NCBI RefSeq assembly: GCF_000372525.1
Contig: NZ_AQUR01000107.1
Coordinates: 432,858 to 496,857 of the forward strand
Length of the DNA: 64,000 bases
Direction of reading: 5' to 3'
From: Cupriavidus neocaledonicus
Lineage (GTDB): Bacteria > Pseudomonadota > Gammaproteobacteria > Burkholderiales > Burkholderiaceae
Within the stretch, counting starts at the first letter, position 1, and the number at the start of each line of letters is the position of its first letter. The position numbers and the translations under genes are program-made. Positions 1-9,226 of the stretch are shown one piece after another. The notes below the pieces were generated by a model that had not been told where the DNA came from, ran no database searches, and saw only the letters and a list, made by a program, of their open reading frames with translations.

Positions 1-1575
1 CTGCCGGTTCATGCCCTCCCAGAAGGGTTCGCGCAGCTTGCGGCGCAGCAGCTTGCCCGACGGGTTGCGCGGCAGCGCATCGACGAACTCGATGCTCTTC
101 GGCACCTTGAACCCCGCCACGCGCTGGCGCGTCCAGGCGAGGATGGCATCGCGGTCGGCCGCCTGCCCCGGCTTGAGCACGATGATGGCCTTGACCGCCT
201 CGCCCCACTTGTCGTCCGGCACGCCGATCACGGCCACGTCGGCCACCTGCGGATGGCCGTAGATGGCGCTTTCGACCTCGGCCGGATAGACGTTCTCGCC
301 GCCGCTGATGATCATGTCCTTGACGCGGTCGTGGATGTACAGGTAGCCCTCGGCATCCATGTAGCCGGCGTCGCCGGTGCGCAGCCAGCCGCCGGCGTCG
401 ATGGTGCGCGCGGTCTCTTCGGGCTGCTTCCAGTAGCCGGCCATGTTGTGCTGCGAGCGCACCACCACCTCGCCGACCTCGTCCGGTGCCAGCCGGCGCC
501 CTTCATAATCCACCACCTTCAGCTCGACCCCCGGCAGCGCCTTGCCCGCGGCGCGCATGCGCGGCACCTCGTCGGTGGTGTGGTCTTCGGGCGGCAGCGC
601 GACGATGGTGCCGGTAGTCTCGGTCATGCCGTACTGCTGCACGAAGCCGCAGCCGAACACCTCGATGCCCTCGCGCAGCAGCGCCGCGGGAATCGGCGCG
701 GCGCCGTACAGCAGGTACTTCAGGCGCGAATAGTCGACCTGGCGCGCGCGCGGGTCGCGCAGCACGATCTGCATCGCGGCCGGCACCAGGAACAGCTTGC
801 TGACGCGCTCCTTCTCGATGAAGTCGAGCACCGCGCGCGGATCGAACTCGCGCGCGACCACGCCCTTGGCACCGGACAGCAGGTTGCGCAAACCCCAGCC
901 GGAGCCGCCGATATGCGCCACCGGCATCGCCACCAGCGAAATATCGTCGGCGACCCAATGCGACCAGGCCAGGTGTTCGCGCTCGCTGACCTCGGTGCCG
1001 ATGGTCAGGTTGCGGTGCGTCAGCATCGCGCCCTTGGGCCGCCCGGTGGTGCCCGACGTGTACAGCTGCAGCACCACGTCGTGCGCGGCCGGCTCATGCG
1101 CGGGCGGCGTGGCCGGATGCGCGTCGCGCCAGTCGGTGAAGCACGGCCAGTCGCCCTGCACGTCGCACGGCTCCATCACCACCACCTTGCGCACCAGCGG
1201 CAGCGCCGGCAGCAGGTTGCGCACCATCGCCGCGGACTCGGCACCGACGAACAGCACCACCGCATCGCAATGCCCGAGGATGAACTCGACCTCGGGCGGC
1301 GCCAGGCGCCAGCTGGCCGGCGCCATCACCGCGCCGGTCTTGGCCGCGCCCAGCAGCAGTTCGAAATAGTGGTCGCTGTTCTTGCCGATATAGCCGATGC
1401 GGTCGCCCGCGCGCACGCCTTCGGCCAGCAAGCCCTGCGCCACGCGGTCGGTGTTGCGCTCGAACCCGGCATACGTGGTCTGCCGGCCTTCGAACGAATA
1501 CGCCACCGCCTCCGGCCGCAGGCGCGCGAAATGGCGCACCGCGTGCGGCAGCGTCGTCAGATAGCTGAAATCCAT
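1..1575 (-). CDS. AMP-dependent acyl-CoA synthetase (3' end outside window)
   Basis: The protein activates a carboxylic acid to its acyl-CoA through an acyl-adenylate. The ATP-binding signature YTSGTTGRPKGAMLTH lies in the middle, followed by QYGMTETTG, the hinge region ENVYPAEVES and a C-terminal GKLLRRKLRE with the adenylation lysine. The start is the ATG at 1575, giving MDFSYL. About 525 codons are visible with no stop before the window edge, so the last residues are missing; the family is usually 510-560 residues, so little is lost. It lies 79 bases downstream of an SDR dehydrogenase on the same strand and is probably co-transcribed with it. The acid substrate cannot be told from sequence. 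Confidence 0.9.
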   Translation of the reverse strand, partial: MDFSYLTTLPHAVRHFARLRPEAVAYSFEGRQTTYAGFERNTDRVAQGLLAEGVRAGDRIGYIGKNSDHYFELLLGAAKTGAVMAPASWRLAPPEVEFILGHCDAVVLFVGAESAAMVRNLLPALPLVRKVVVMEPCDVQGDWPCFTDWRDAHPATPPAHEPAAHDVVLQLYTSGTTGRPKGAMLTHRNLTIGTEVSEREHLAWSHWVADDISLVAMPVAHIGGSGWGLRNLLSGAKGVVAREFDPRAVLDFIEKERVSKLFLVPAAMQIVLRDPRARQVDYSRLKYLLYGAAPIPAALLREGIEVFGCGFVQQYGMTETTGTIVALPPEDHTTDEVPRMRAAGKALPGVELKVVDYEGRRLAPDEVGEVVVRSQHNMAGYWKQPEETARTIDAGGWLRTGDAGYMDAEGYLYIHDRVKDMIISGGENVYPAEVESAIYGHPQVADVAVIGVPDDKWGEAVKAIIVLKPGQAADRDAILAWTRQRVAGFKVPKSIEFVDALPRNPSGKLLRRKLREPFWEGMNRQ

Positions 1576-1654
1576 CCGCGTCTCCCAAAGATTTCATGCC
1601 AGGGACGGACTCGCGTGACGCGGGTCCGCCCCTGGCGACAGGCCCGTCGAGGCT

Positions 1655-2437
1655 TCAGCGCGGCGCCATGCGGATGGCGCCATCCAGGCGCACCGACTCG
1701 CCATTGAAATAGCCGTTGCGGCACATCTCGACCGCCAGCGAGGCAAACTCTTCCGGCTGCCCCAGGCGCTTCGGGAACGGCACCGACGCGGCCAGCGCGG
1801 CCTTGACGTTCTCGGCCGCGCCCTGCAGCAGCGGCGTATTGAAGATGCCCGGCAGGATGGTGTTGACGCGGATGCCCTCGCCCGCCAGGTCGCGCGCGAT
1901 CGGCAGCGTCATGCCGACCACGCCGGCCTTCGACGCCGAGTACGCCGCCTGCCCCATCTGGCCGTCCTGCGCCGCCACCGAGGCGGTGTTGATGATCACG
2001 CCGCGCTCGCCGCCGGTGGTGTCCAGCGTCAGCATGCCGGCGGCCGAACGCGCGATGCAGCGGAAGGTGCCGATCAGGTTGATCTGGATGATGCGCTCGA
2101 AGGCATCGGACGGGAAATGCTTGATCTGGTCGGGCGCCTCCTTGGAGCGCGAGGCGGTCTTGATGGCGTTGCCGGTGCCGGCGCAGTTGACCAGGATGCG
2201 CTCCTGCCCGATGGCGGCGCGCGCCTTCGCAAAGCCGGCCTCGACCTCAGCCTCGGAGGTCACGTTGACCTGGCAGAACACGCCGCCGAGTTCACGCGCC
2301 AGCGCTTCGCCCTTGTCGGCGTTCAGGTCGAACAGCGCCACGCGCACGCCCTGTGCGGCCAGCGCCCGCGCGGTTGCCGCGCCCAGCCCCGATGCGCCAC
2401 CCGTCACCACTGCCGATACCGATGCATTGAGTTCCAT
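1655..2437 (-). CDS. SDR dehydrogenase, 3-hydroxyacyl-CoA dehydrogenase type II-like
   Basis: This 260-residue short-chain dehydrogenase has the NAD(P) motif TGGASGLG near residue 12, NCAG near residue 85 and the catalytic Ser plus YSASK pair. Its overall pattern (MELNASVSAVVTGG start, FNTPLL, acidic residue after the second beta strand, suggesting NAD) resembles the HSD17B10/type II 3-hydroxyacyl-CoA dehydrogenases of beta-oxidation. The frame stays open upstream to 2716, but the ATG at 2437 is chosen because the homologous N-terminus begins there and AAAGGAAAG sits just before it. It precedes the acyl-CoA ligase, consistent with a small fatty or branched-acid oxidation operon. Confidence 0.88.
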   Translation of the reverse strand: MELNASVSAVVTGGASGLGAATARALAAQGVRVALFDLNADKGEALARELGGVFCQVNVTSEAEVEAGFAKARAAIGQERILVNCAGTGNAIKTASRSKEAPDQIKHFPSDAFERIIQINLIGTFRCIARSAAGMLTLDTTGGERGVIINTASVAAQDGQMGQAAYSASKAGVVGMTLPIARDLAGEGIRVNTILPGIFNTPLLQGAAENVKAALAASVPFPKRLGQPEEFASLAVEMCRNGYFNGESVRLDGAIRMAPR

Positions 2438-2708
2438 GCCGTCTTTCCTTTGTCCCTTGTTGCCGTGCGTCCGCGCTGCGCGGCCGCGTTCTGGTTGAAG
2501 CCGGCAGACGCGAGCAGCGCCTGTACCGGAGTGGGTTCGAGATTCGGGGATCGGCGTCGCCAATGCATCGTCTGAAGCGACGAATGCGACGAATGCGCCC
2601 GATGCGCGCCCCAGCACGCCGCCCGGCACACCACCCGACCGATGCGTTACAGTGGCGCGATCGATGGCCATTCCGGCGCCGGCGCCAGCCGGCGGACGAT
2701 CACCCGCC

Positions 2709-5024
2709 ATGCGCAAACCCGAACCTCACGCCTTCGCCCGGCGCCGCCGGCATGCCGCCCTCGCCACGGCCCTGGCCTGGCTGGCCGGCCTGCTGGCGCT
2801 GCTGTGCGCGATGCCCGCGGCCGCCGCCGGCCCGCTCGCCGCCTTGCTGGCGCCGGCGGAGAAACCCGCGGCGGCCGCCAGCGCCCCCGCCGCCAGCGTG
2901 CCGCTGGCGCAGTCGCTGGACCAGGTCATCGCCACGCTGCAGGACGACCGCGAGCGGCGCGCGCTGGTGGGCCAGCTGCAAACCCTGCGACAGGGCCTGG
3001 CGGCGTCGGCGGCGATGGCGCCGCCGGCCGCGCCGGACGCGGCCTCGGCACCCGGGCTGATCGGTGCCGTGGCGCAGGTGCTGGACGAAGTCGACTCGCA
3101 CCTGCGCGAAGATCGGGGCCCGTGGCAATACTGGGGCTGGCGCACGCGCTTCGCGGCCGACGAATGGCGCGCCGCGCTGACGCAGGGCGGCACGCGCACC
3201 GGCCTGGACTCGCTGCGCGAATTCGCGCTGGTGCTGGCGGCATGGGCGGTGTGCGGCTGGCTGCTGTACGAGGCCGGCCACCGGCTGCGGCGGCGGCGCA
3301 CGGCCGGCGCCGCCCCCGCGCCGCGCGGCAAGCTGCCCGAACTGCCGTCGTGGGTCGATGTCGGCCTCTACATGTTGCGCCATATCGGCCCATGGGTGGT
3401 GGCGTTCGGGCTGACGCTGCTGCTGGCGCGCCAGCTGTTCGCGCAATCGCCGGCCAGCGTCGCCGCCGTGCTGCTGGCCTACGCCATCGTCGCCGGCGCG
3501 GTCGCGGCGGCGGTGTGCCAGGTCATCTTCGCGCTGTTCCGCAGCGCGCACCGGCAACTGGCGGTGCGGCAACTGCTGGCGCGTTCCCCGTGGCTGCTGT
3601 TCTGCACCGGCGCGCTGGCGGCGCTGGGCAACGGCGCCGCCGACGGCCGCATGGTCGCGGTGCTGGGCGGCAACCTCTGCGCGCTGGTCTCGACCCTGGC
3701 CAATATCGCCGCGGCGCTGGGTATCGGCGTGTTTGCGCTGACATTCCGCCGCCAGGTCGGCCACCTGATCAGCCTGCGGCCACTGGCGTTCCGCCAGGCC
3801 CATCCTGCCGTGACCGATCTGCTGCGCCTGGCCGGCCACGCCTGGCACCTGCCGGTGCTGGCGGTGGTGGTGGCGTCGGTGATCGGCACGGTGCTGGCCA
3901 CCGGCCATGCCGAAGTGTTCCTGCGCCGCACGGTAGCGTCGGTGGCGCTGTTCGTCGCCGCGCTGCTGCTGAACATGGTGCTGGGGCGCTCGCCCAAGGC
4001 CGGCGCGCGCGCGCCGCGCATCCGCGACCGCCGCCGCTCGGCCTACCTGCAGCGCTACGGGCGCTTTGCGCTGGCGCTGGCACGTGTGGTGGTGTGGGCA
4101 GGGTTCCTGGAAATGGTCATGCGCGTGTGGGGCTCTTCGCTGGTGCGGCTGGCCGAGTCGTCGGCCGCCGGGCGCCACCTGACCGAGGCCGCGCTGCGCG
4201 TCACCAGCACCGTGCTGCTGGCCTGGCTGGTCTGGCTGCTGATCGATACCGCCATCACGCAGTCCTTGTCGCCCGGGCACGCGCGCGCCGCCCAGCCGAG
4301 CCTGCGCGCCCGCACCATCCTGCCGCTGGTGCGCAATGCCTCGTTCATCGGCCTGCTGGTGCTCACCGTGATCGTGGTGCTGGCCAACCTGGGCGTCAAT
4401 GTGACGCCGCTGCTGGCCGGCGCGGGCGTGGTCGGCCTGGCGATCGGCTTCGGCGCGCAAAGCCTGGTGCAGGACCTGATCACAGGCCTGTTCATCGTGG
4501 TCGAGGACTCGATCGCCATCGGCGACTCGATCGAGCTGCCCGACCACGCCGGCGTGGTCGAGGCCATGACCATCCGCACCGTCAAGCTGCGCGACGGCCG
4601 CGGCGCGCTGCACACGCTGCCGTACAGCCAGATCAAGGCGGTCAAGAACCTGTCGCGCGGCTACGGCTACGCCGTGCTCAGCATCGGCATCAGCTACCAG
4701 AGCGACCTGGACCGCGCGCTGGACCTGATCCGCACCACCGGCGCCGAGCTGGCCCGCGACCACCGCTACGGCCGCAAGCTGATATCCGGGCTCGAAATCC
4801 TGGGCCTGGACCGCTTCGATCCGAGCGGGCCCGTGGTGATGGCGCAGATCAAGACCCGGCCGCTGATGCAGGCCGAGATCACGCGCGCCTTCAATGCCCG
4901 GCTCAAGCGCAACTTCGATGCCAGCGGCATCCGCATGGCATCGCCAAGCCTGACCATCCAGGTCGACGGCGGCTCGGTGGAACTGCCCGCGGGGGAACTG
5001 GCGACAAAGGCCACGCCACAGTAA
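2709..5024 (+). CDS. MscS-family mechanosensitive channel, large YbiO-like type
   Basis: A 771-residue inner-membrane channel protein. It begins with a signal peptide (RRRRHAALATALAWLAGLL, Ala-rich cleavage region), then a periplasmic segment and many hydrophobic helices. The pore-lining MscS helix is seen around residues 570-600 as GAGVVGLAIGFGAQSLVQ, followed by the beta domain (DSIAIGDSIELP) and the C-terminal cytosolic domain. The length resembles E. coli YbiO rather than the 286-residue MscS. The family opens under membrane tension to release solutes on osmotic downshock. The ATG at 2709 is preferred over an upstream in-frame ATG at 2652 because it starts the signal peptide. It stands alone on the plus strand. 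Confidence 0.88.
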   Translation: MRKPEPHAFARRRRHAALATALAWLAGLLALLCAMPAAAAGPLAALLAPAEKPAAAASAPAASVPLAQSLDQVIATLQDDRERRALVGQLQTLRQGLAASAAMAPPAAPDAASAPGLIGAVAQVLDEVDSHLREDRGPWQYWGWRTRFAADEWRAALTQGGTRTGLDSLREFALVLAAWAVCGWLLYEAGHRLRRRRTAGAAPAPRGKLPELPSWVDVGLYMLRHIGPWVVAFGLTLLLARQLFAQSPASVAAVLLAYAIVAGAVAAAVCQVIFALFRSAHRQLAVRQLLARSPWLLFCTGALAALGNGAADGRMVAVLGGNLCALVSTLANIAAALGIGVFALTFRRQVGHLISLRPLAFRQAHPAVTDLLRLAGHAWHLPVLAVVVASVIGTVLATGHAEVFLRRTVASVALFVAALLLNMVLGRSPKAGARAPRIRDRRRSAYLQRYGRFALALARVVVWAGFLEMVMRVWGSSLVRLAESSAAGRHLTEAALRVTSTVLLAWLVWLLIDTAITQSLSPGHARAAQPSLRARTILPLVRNASFIGLLVLTVIVVLANLGVNVTPLLAGAGVVGLAIGFGAQSLVQDLITGLFIVVEDSIAIGDSIELPDHAGVVEAMTIRTVKLRDGRGALHTLPYSQIKAVKNLSRGYGYAVLSIGISYQSDLDRALDLIRTTGAELARDHRYGRKLISGLEILGLDRFDPSGPVVMAQIKTRPLMQAEITRAFNARLKRNFDASGIRMASPSLTIQVDGGSVELPAGELATKATPQ

Positions 5025-5110
5025 ACGGGGGGGCGCCCGCCAGCGCTGGAAAAAGGCGCCGGAGGCGGGCCTGATGAGAATTTTGCGCCGCACAATCGGG
5101 GTTTCCCCCC

Positions 5111-5146
5111 CCAAACACGGGGTATAAAACATACAACATTGTTTGG
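5111..5146. promoter_or_regulatory. Inverted repeat upstream of LuxR-type gene
   Basis: CCAAACA at 5111-5117 is repeated in inverse as TGTTTGG at 5140-5146 around an AT-rich centre that includes TATAAAAC. The dyad sits about 160 bases before the LuxR-type start at 5305, in otherwise GC-rich sequence. It could be an operator or part of a promoter for that gene. No proof of function is visible. Confidence 0.3.
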
Positions 5147-5304
5147 CATGATTGCGGCACGGCAAGCGCGACCGACAAGGCGCTGCCGGCAGCAGCCGTA
5201 TCGGCGCCACTACAGAACGCCAGAACGGAACCGATAACACCAAGGGATGTGGCCACTTGCCGTGGCGCAGGGCAAGAGGCGTTTGCCACCGGGGGGATCT
5301 GAAC

Positions 5305-6474
5305 ATGGGCGAACACCCGACAACGGACGAGGACTTCCATCGTCTGGTCGACTCCATCTATGAATCTGCGCTGGACGTCGCGGCCATGCCCGCCGCCCTC
5401 GACCTGTTTTCGCGGTACACCTGCACCGTCAGCCCGCGCTACCTGATCTGGGACAAGCTTGCCGGCCATGCCCGCCTCGGCGTGACCCCGCACGGCTGCT
5501 TCACCGGTGGTGCCAGCCTGCCCGAGCGCCTGCCCGGCATGCTCGACCGCGCTTGCCAAGGTGCCGGCACGGCCCTGCCTGACGCGGCGGCGCTGTGCTG
5601 CGGCGGCGCCGCGACCGCCGCGACCGATGCCGCGGCGCTGGCCTGCACCGAGCTGGAGCAAGGCATCCGGCTGGTCGAGAACGCCGAAGTCTGCGTGCTG
5701 ATGAGCGGCACCAACGCCGGCAGCATCAGCGCCGGCCAGCGTGAACGGCGCCTGTCGCACGTCATGCCGCACTGGGTGCGCGCCGCGCGCATGCAGCAGC
5801 GCAACTTCGAACTGAGCGGGCTGGCCAGCCTGGGCCTGGCCGGCCTCGATACCCTGGACTTCGGCGTGATGGTGCTGCAGGCCGACCTGCGCGTGCGCTA
5901 CGCCAACAGCTGGGCCGAAGCGCTGGTGCAGGCCGACAGCCACCTGTCGCTGCAGGACGGCGTGCTGCGCGCCCATAGCGACACGCTGCAGGCGGTGCTG
6001 CGCAAGCTGCTCGACGGCGCCATGCGCGGCCGCGGTGCCGACGCCGCGTCGGGCTCGTGGATGCATATCACCTCGGGCGGGCAGCCGGTGCCGATCATCG
6101 TCACGCCGCTGGTATCGCGCCAGCCGGTGGAGGGCCCGTGGCAGCTGCCCGCGGCGATGCTGCTGCTGGGCAATTCCGAATCGCGCTCGGTGCTGGATGC
6201 CGGCGTGCTGACCTCGCTGTTCGGGCTGTCGCGCAAGGAGAGCATCATCGCCATCCGGCTCGCCGCCGGTGAAACCCTCAACGAAATCGCCGAGCGCGAG
6301 TTCCTCTCGCCCCATACCGTGCGCGTGCATATCCGCGACACGCTGCGCAAGACCGGCACGCATCGGCAGTCCGAGCTGGTTCGGCTGCTGCACCTGCTGC
6401 CCGGCGTCAACCTGGAGCGCGCCGGCATGACCTCCGCGGTCCGGCCGCGCGCGCAGCGCCCGCGCGCCGCCTGA
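5305..6474 (+). CDS. LuxR-family HTH transcriptional regulator
   Basis: A 389-residue protein with a C-terminal LuxR-type helix-turn-helix (LSRKESIIAIRLAAGETLNE ... LSPHTVRVHIRDTLRKTGT) and a long N-terminal part with no recognisable acyl-homoserine-lactone site. A PAS-like middle segment (DFGVMVLQADLRVRYANSWA) is plausible as a sensor. The start at 5305 (MGEHPTTDEDF) is preceded by a GGGGGGA ribosome-binding site; the frame is open further upstream, but that part is not protein-like. It stands between an MscS-type channel gene and a convergent LysR gene, so its targets are not indicated by operon context. Confidence 0.85.
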   Translation: MGEHPTTDEDFHRLVDSIYESALDVAAMPAALDLFSRYTCTVSPRYLIWDKLAGHARLGVTPHGCFTGGASLPERLPGMLDRACQGAGTALPDAAALCCGGAATAATDAAALACTELEQGIRLVENAEVCVLMSGTNAGSISAGQRERRLSHVMPHWVRAARMQQRNFELSGLASLGLAGLDTLDFGVMVLQADLRVRYANSWAEALVQADSHLSLQDGVLRAHSDTLQAVLRKLLDGAMRGRGADAASGSWMHITSGGQPVPIIVTPLVSRQPVEGPWQLPAAMLLLGNSESRSVLDAGVLTSLFGLSRKESIIAIRLAAGETLNEIAEREFLSPHTVRVHIRDTLRKTGTHRQSELVRLLHLLPGVNLERAGMTSAVRPRAQRPRAA

Positions 6475-6495
6475 CCGTCCAGCCGTTATCGCTGG

Positions 6496-7395
6496 CTACT
6501 GCACCGCGGCCTGCGCCGCCGCCAGGAAGCGCTGCACCTGGCGGTCGCCGTCATCGGGCCGCGCCGCCAGCGCAATGCCGATGCGGCCCGCCGGCCGCGG
6601 GCTCGACAACGGCAGGAAGCGCACGCGCCGGTTGGCGTAGCGCGCCGCCACGCTGGGCACCAGCGCCACCCCCAGCCCGCTTTCCACCAGGCTCACCTGG
6701 GTCTGCACCTGCACCGCCTCCTGCGTGACGCGCGGCACGAAGCCCGCCTGCTGGCACAGCAGCATCGCCACCGCATGCAGGTTGGGCACCTGCGCGGCCG
6801 GATACATGATGAAGGGCTGCTCGGCCAGCGCGCGCAGCGCGATCGCGTCCGCGCGCGCCAGCGGGCTGTCGGCCGGCACCGCGGCGACGAAGACATCGTT
6901 CTCCAGCGGCGTCAGCGCATAGCCGCCGCTGGAGAGGATCGGGAAGCGCACCAGCCCGGCATCGATCTGGTGCTGCTCCAGGCGGTCGAGGATCGCGGCG
7001 GTGGTCGATTCATGCAGGATCAGCTCGATGCCGGGATGCGCGGCGCGGAATGCCGGGATCAGCTTGGGCAGCAGCGCATAGGTGGCCGAGCCGATAAAGC
7101 CGATGCGCAACGCGCCGCGCTCGCCCTGCCCCGCCGCCATCGCCGCGGCGCGCGCCTGCTGCGCGTGGAACAGTGCCCGCCGCGCGTCATGCAGCGCGGC
7201 CTCGCCCGCCTGCGTCAGCCGTACCCCGCGCGAGGTGCGCACGAACAGCGCCGTGCCGAGTTGCTCCTCTAGCTTGCGGATCGAGATCGAAAGCGGCGGC
7301 TGCGCCATGTGCAGCCGTTCAGCGGCGCGGTGGAAGTTGCCGGTCTCGGCCAGGGCGACGAACTGCTGCAGTTGGCGCAGGTCCATGGTTGCCAA
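6496..7395 (-). CDS. LysR-family transcriptional regulator
   Basis: A 299-residue LysR-type regulator: N-terminal winged helix-turn-helix (LRQLQQFVALAETGNFHRAA ... LEEQLGTALFVRTSRGVRLT) and a C-terminal periplasmic-binding-protein-like effector domain starting near residue 93 (LRIGFIGSATYALLPKL). It is divergent from a CoA-transferase/MaoC/acyl-CoA dehydrogenase operon, the usual arrangement for a LysR activator of a catabolic operon. The ATG at 7395 gives MATMDLRQL; an ATG at 7386 (MDLRQL) is equally family-like. A dyad overlaps the 7395 codon, slightly favouring 7386. Confidence 0.88.
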   Translation of the reverse strand: MATMDLRQLQQFVALAETGNFHRAAERLHMAQPPLSISIRKLEEQLGTALFVRTSRGVRLTQAGEAALHDARRALFHAQQARAAAMAAGQGERGALRIGFIGSATYALLPKLIPAFRAAHPGIELILHESTTAAILDRLEQHQIDAGLVRFPILSSGGYALTPLENDVFVAAVPADSPLARADAIALRALAEQPFIMYPAAQVPNLHAVAMLLCQQAGFVPRVTQEAVQVQTQVSLVESGLGVALVPSVAARYANRRVRFLPLSSPRPAGRIGIALAARPDDGDRQVQRFLAAAQAAVQ

Positions 7396-7433
7396 TATCC
7401 ACAGGATATCGATTGCTAAAAAACTAATATTAG
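7395..7433. promoter_or_regulatory. Palindromes in LysR / CoA-transferase divergent gap
   Basis: Two perfect dyads lie in the short AT-rich gap: ATATCC-ACA-GGATAT at 7395-7409 and CTAATATTAG at 7424-7433. Such dyads in the divergent region are typical of LysR-type operators, which would regulate both the lysR gene and the operon starting at 7491. Assignment to this regulator is inference. Confidence 0.45.
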
Positions 7434-7490
7434 ACCAGCCGAAGGTCGCTGATCTACCCTGTGCCGACAGTACACAAGCACGGAGACACT

Positions 7491-8690
7491 ATGCTGCCGC
7501 TTGCAGGCATCCGCGTAGTCGACCTGTCCACGGTGGTGATGGGGCCGTATGCCAGCCAGTGGCTGGCCGACCTCGGCGCCGAGGTGATCAAGGTCGAGCC
7601 GCCCGAAGGCGATTCCACGCGCCGCACCGGGCCCGCCGCCGAAACCGGCATGGCGGCGATCTTCCTGGGGGTCAACCGCGGCAAGCGCAGCGTGGTGCTG
7701 GACCTGAAGCAGCCCGCCGCGCAGGCCGCGCTGGAGCGCGTGCTGGACCGCGCCGACGTGCTGATGCACAGCATGCGCCCGCAGAAGCTGGCGGCGCTCG
7801 GACTGGACCCCGACGCCGTGCGGGCGCGCCATCCGGACCTGGTCTTCGTCAGCCTGCTGGGCTTTGCCGAGGACGGCCCCTATGGCGGCCGGCCGGCCTA
7901 CGACGACATCATCCAGGGCCTGTCGGGCAATGCCGCGCTGATGGCGGCGCAGACCGGCGACAGCCGCTACTTCCCGACCATTGCCGCGGACAAGACCAGC
8001 GGGCTGGTGGCGGCGCTGTCGGTATGCGCGGCGCTGGCCGGCCGCGCGCGCCGCCAGGCCGATGGCAGCGCCGGCCATGGCACGCTGGTGGAAGTGCCGA
8101 TGTTCGAATCGATGGTGGCGTTCAACCTGGTCGAGCACTTCTACGGCCACCACTTCGAGCCGCCGCGCGGCCCGAGCGGCTATCCGCGCGTGCTGGCGCC
8201 ATTGCGCCGCCCGTACCGCAGCGCCGACGGCCATGTCTGCATGATGCCGTACACCGATGCGCACTGGCGCGACTTCTTCAACGCCGCCGGCCGCCCCGAG
8301 CTGGCTGCCGATGCGCGCTTTGCCGACATCGCCGCGCGCACCGAGCATATCGAGACCCTGTACGAACTGACCGGCGAGATCGTGCAGGCGCACGGCACCG
8401 CGCACTGGGTGGCGCTGTGCGAACGGCTGCAGATCCCGGTGGCGCGCATCAACACGCTCGACGACCTGCAGCACGATCCGCACCTGGCCGCCACCGGCTT
8501 CTTCGAGACCGCCAACGATCCGGCCATGGGCAAGCTGCGCTTTCCCGGCGCGCCGGTGCGTTTCGACGGCCAGCGCGCGCGGCTGGCGCTGCCGCCGCGG
8601 CTGGGCGAGCACACCCGCGCGGTGCTGGCCGACGCAGGCCTCGCTGATGAACAGATCGCACAACTGCAACAGAGCGGCGCCGCACGCTGA
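7491..8690 (+). CDS. CoA-transferase family III (CaiB/BaiF)
   Basis: A 399-residue family III CoA-transferase that would move CoA from a donor thioester to an organic acid through an aspartyl-CoA intermediate. Family features are LPLAGIRVVDLSTVVMGPYA at the N-terminus, LADLGAEVIKVEPP, NRGKRSVVLDL and the catalytic Asp region AYDDIIQG near residue 138. The ATG at 7491 follows CGGAGACACT; the same CGGAGACACC precedes the next gene at 8711, showing similar translation signals. It is the first gene of a four-gene run with a MaoC hydratase and two acyl-CoA dehydrogenases under the divergent LysR. The acid is unknown. Confidence 0.9.
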   Translation: MLPLAGIRVVDLSTVVMGPYASQWLADLGAEVIKVEPPEGDSTRRTGPAAETGMAAIFLGVNRGKRSVVLDLKQPAAQAALERVLDRADVLMHSMRPQKLAALGLDPDAVRARHPDLVFVSLLGFAEDGPYGGRPAYDDIIQGLSGNAALMAAQTGDSRYFPTIAADKTSGLVAALSVCAALAGRARRQADGSAGHGTLVEVPMFESMVAFNLVEHFYGHHFEPPRGPSGYPRVLAPLRRPYRSADGHVCMMPYTDAHWRDFFNAAGRPELAADARFADIAARTEHIETLYELTGEIVQAHGTAHWVALCERLQIPVARINTLDDLQHDPHLAATGFFETANDPAMGKLRFPGAPVRFDGQRARLALPPRLGEHTRAVLADAGLADEQIAQLQQSGAAR

Positions 8691-8710
8691 GCCGCCGGCA
8701 CGGAGACACC

Positions 8711-9172
8711 ATGACGCATGCCGAACTGCCCCGCCTGGGCCAGGGCTTCTACTGGCAAGACCTGCACCAGGGCCAGGCCTTCCGCACCTTCGCCCGCACC
8801 GTCACCGAGACCGACCTGGTCAACTTCATCTCGGTCACCGGCATGGTCGAGGCCATCTTCATCGAAGCCGGCTACGACGGCGGCGCGATCCAGGGCCGCC
8901 CGGTGCCGGCGGCGCTGACCTATGCGCTGATCGAGGGCTTCATCCTGCAGACCATGATCCAGGGCACCGGGCTGGCGATGCTGGAACTGACACAGCAGAT
9001 CCACGGCCCGGTGCGGGTCGGCGACACCATCCACGCCACCGTGACCGTGACCGGCATCCGCCCGACCTCGCGCAGCGGCCGCGCCGTGGTGGACTCGCGC
9101 ATCGAGGTGTTCAACCAGCGCGGCGAACAGGTGATGACCTATACCGCGCGCCGGCTGCTGGCGGGCCGGTAA
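8711..9172 (+). CDS. MaoC-like hotdog-fold dehydratase
   Basis: A 153-residue single hotdog-domain protein resembling MaoC/R-specific enoyl-CoA hydratases. It has FARTVTETDLVNFISVTG near residue 29, matching the family pattern with catalytic Asp followed by a gap to the His/Asn position, and the late VRVGDTIHATVTV strand. It probably hydrates an enoyl-CoA or dehydrates a hydroxyacyl-CoA made in the same pathway. It follows the CoA-transferase by 20 bases and precedes two acyl-CoA dehydrogenases. The usual catalytic His is not obvious in its first helix (GMVEAIFIEAG), so a thioesterase-like or altered activity is possible. Confidence 0.8.
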   Translation: MTHAELPRLGQGFYWQDLHQGQAFRTFARTVTETDLVNFISVTGMVEAIFIEAGYDGGAIQGRPVPAALTYALIEGFILQTMIQGTGLAMLELTQQIHGPVRVGDTIHATVTVTGIRPTSRSGRAVVDSRIEVFNQRGEQVMTYTARRLLAGR

Positions 9173-9226
9173 CGCTGCGCGGAATCCAAAGCACGCCTCT
9201 GCCATATCAAGCGACAGGACTCAAAC

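Noticed and set aside
253..1707. 484-codon plus-strand frame
   Set aside because: Antisense shadow of the acyl-CoA ligase; His/Arg-rich composition is typical of such shadows.
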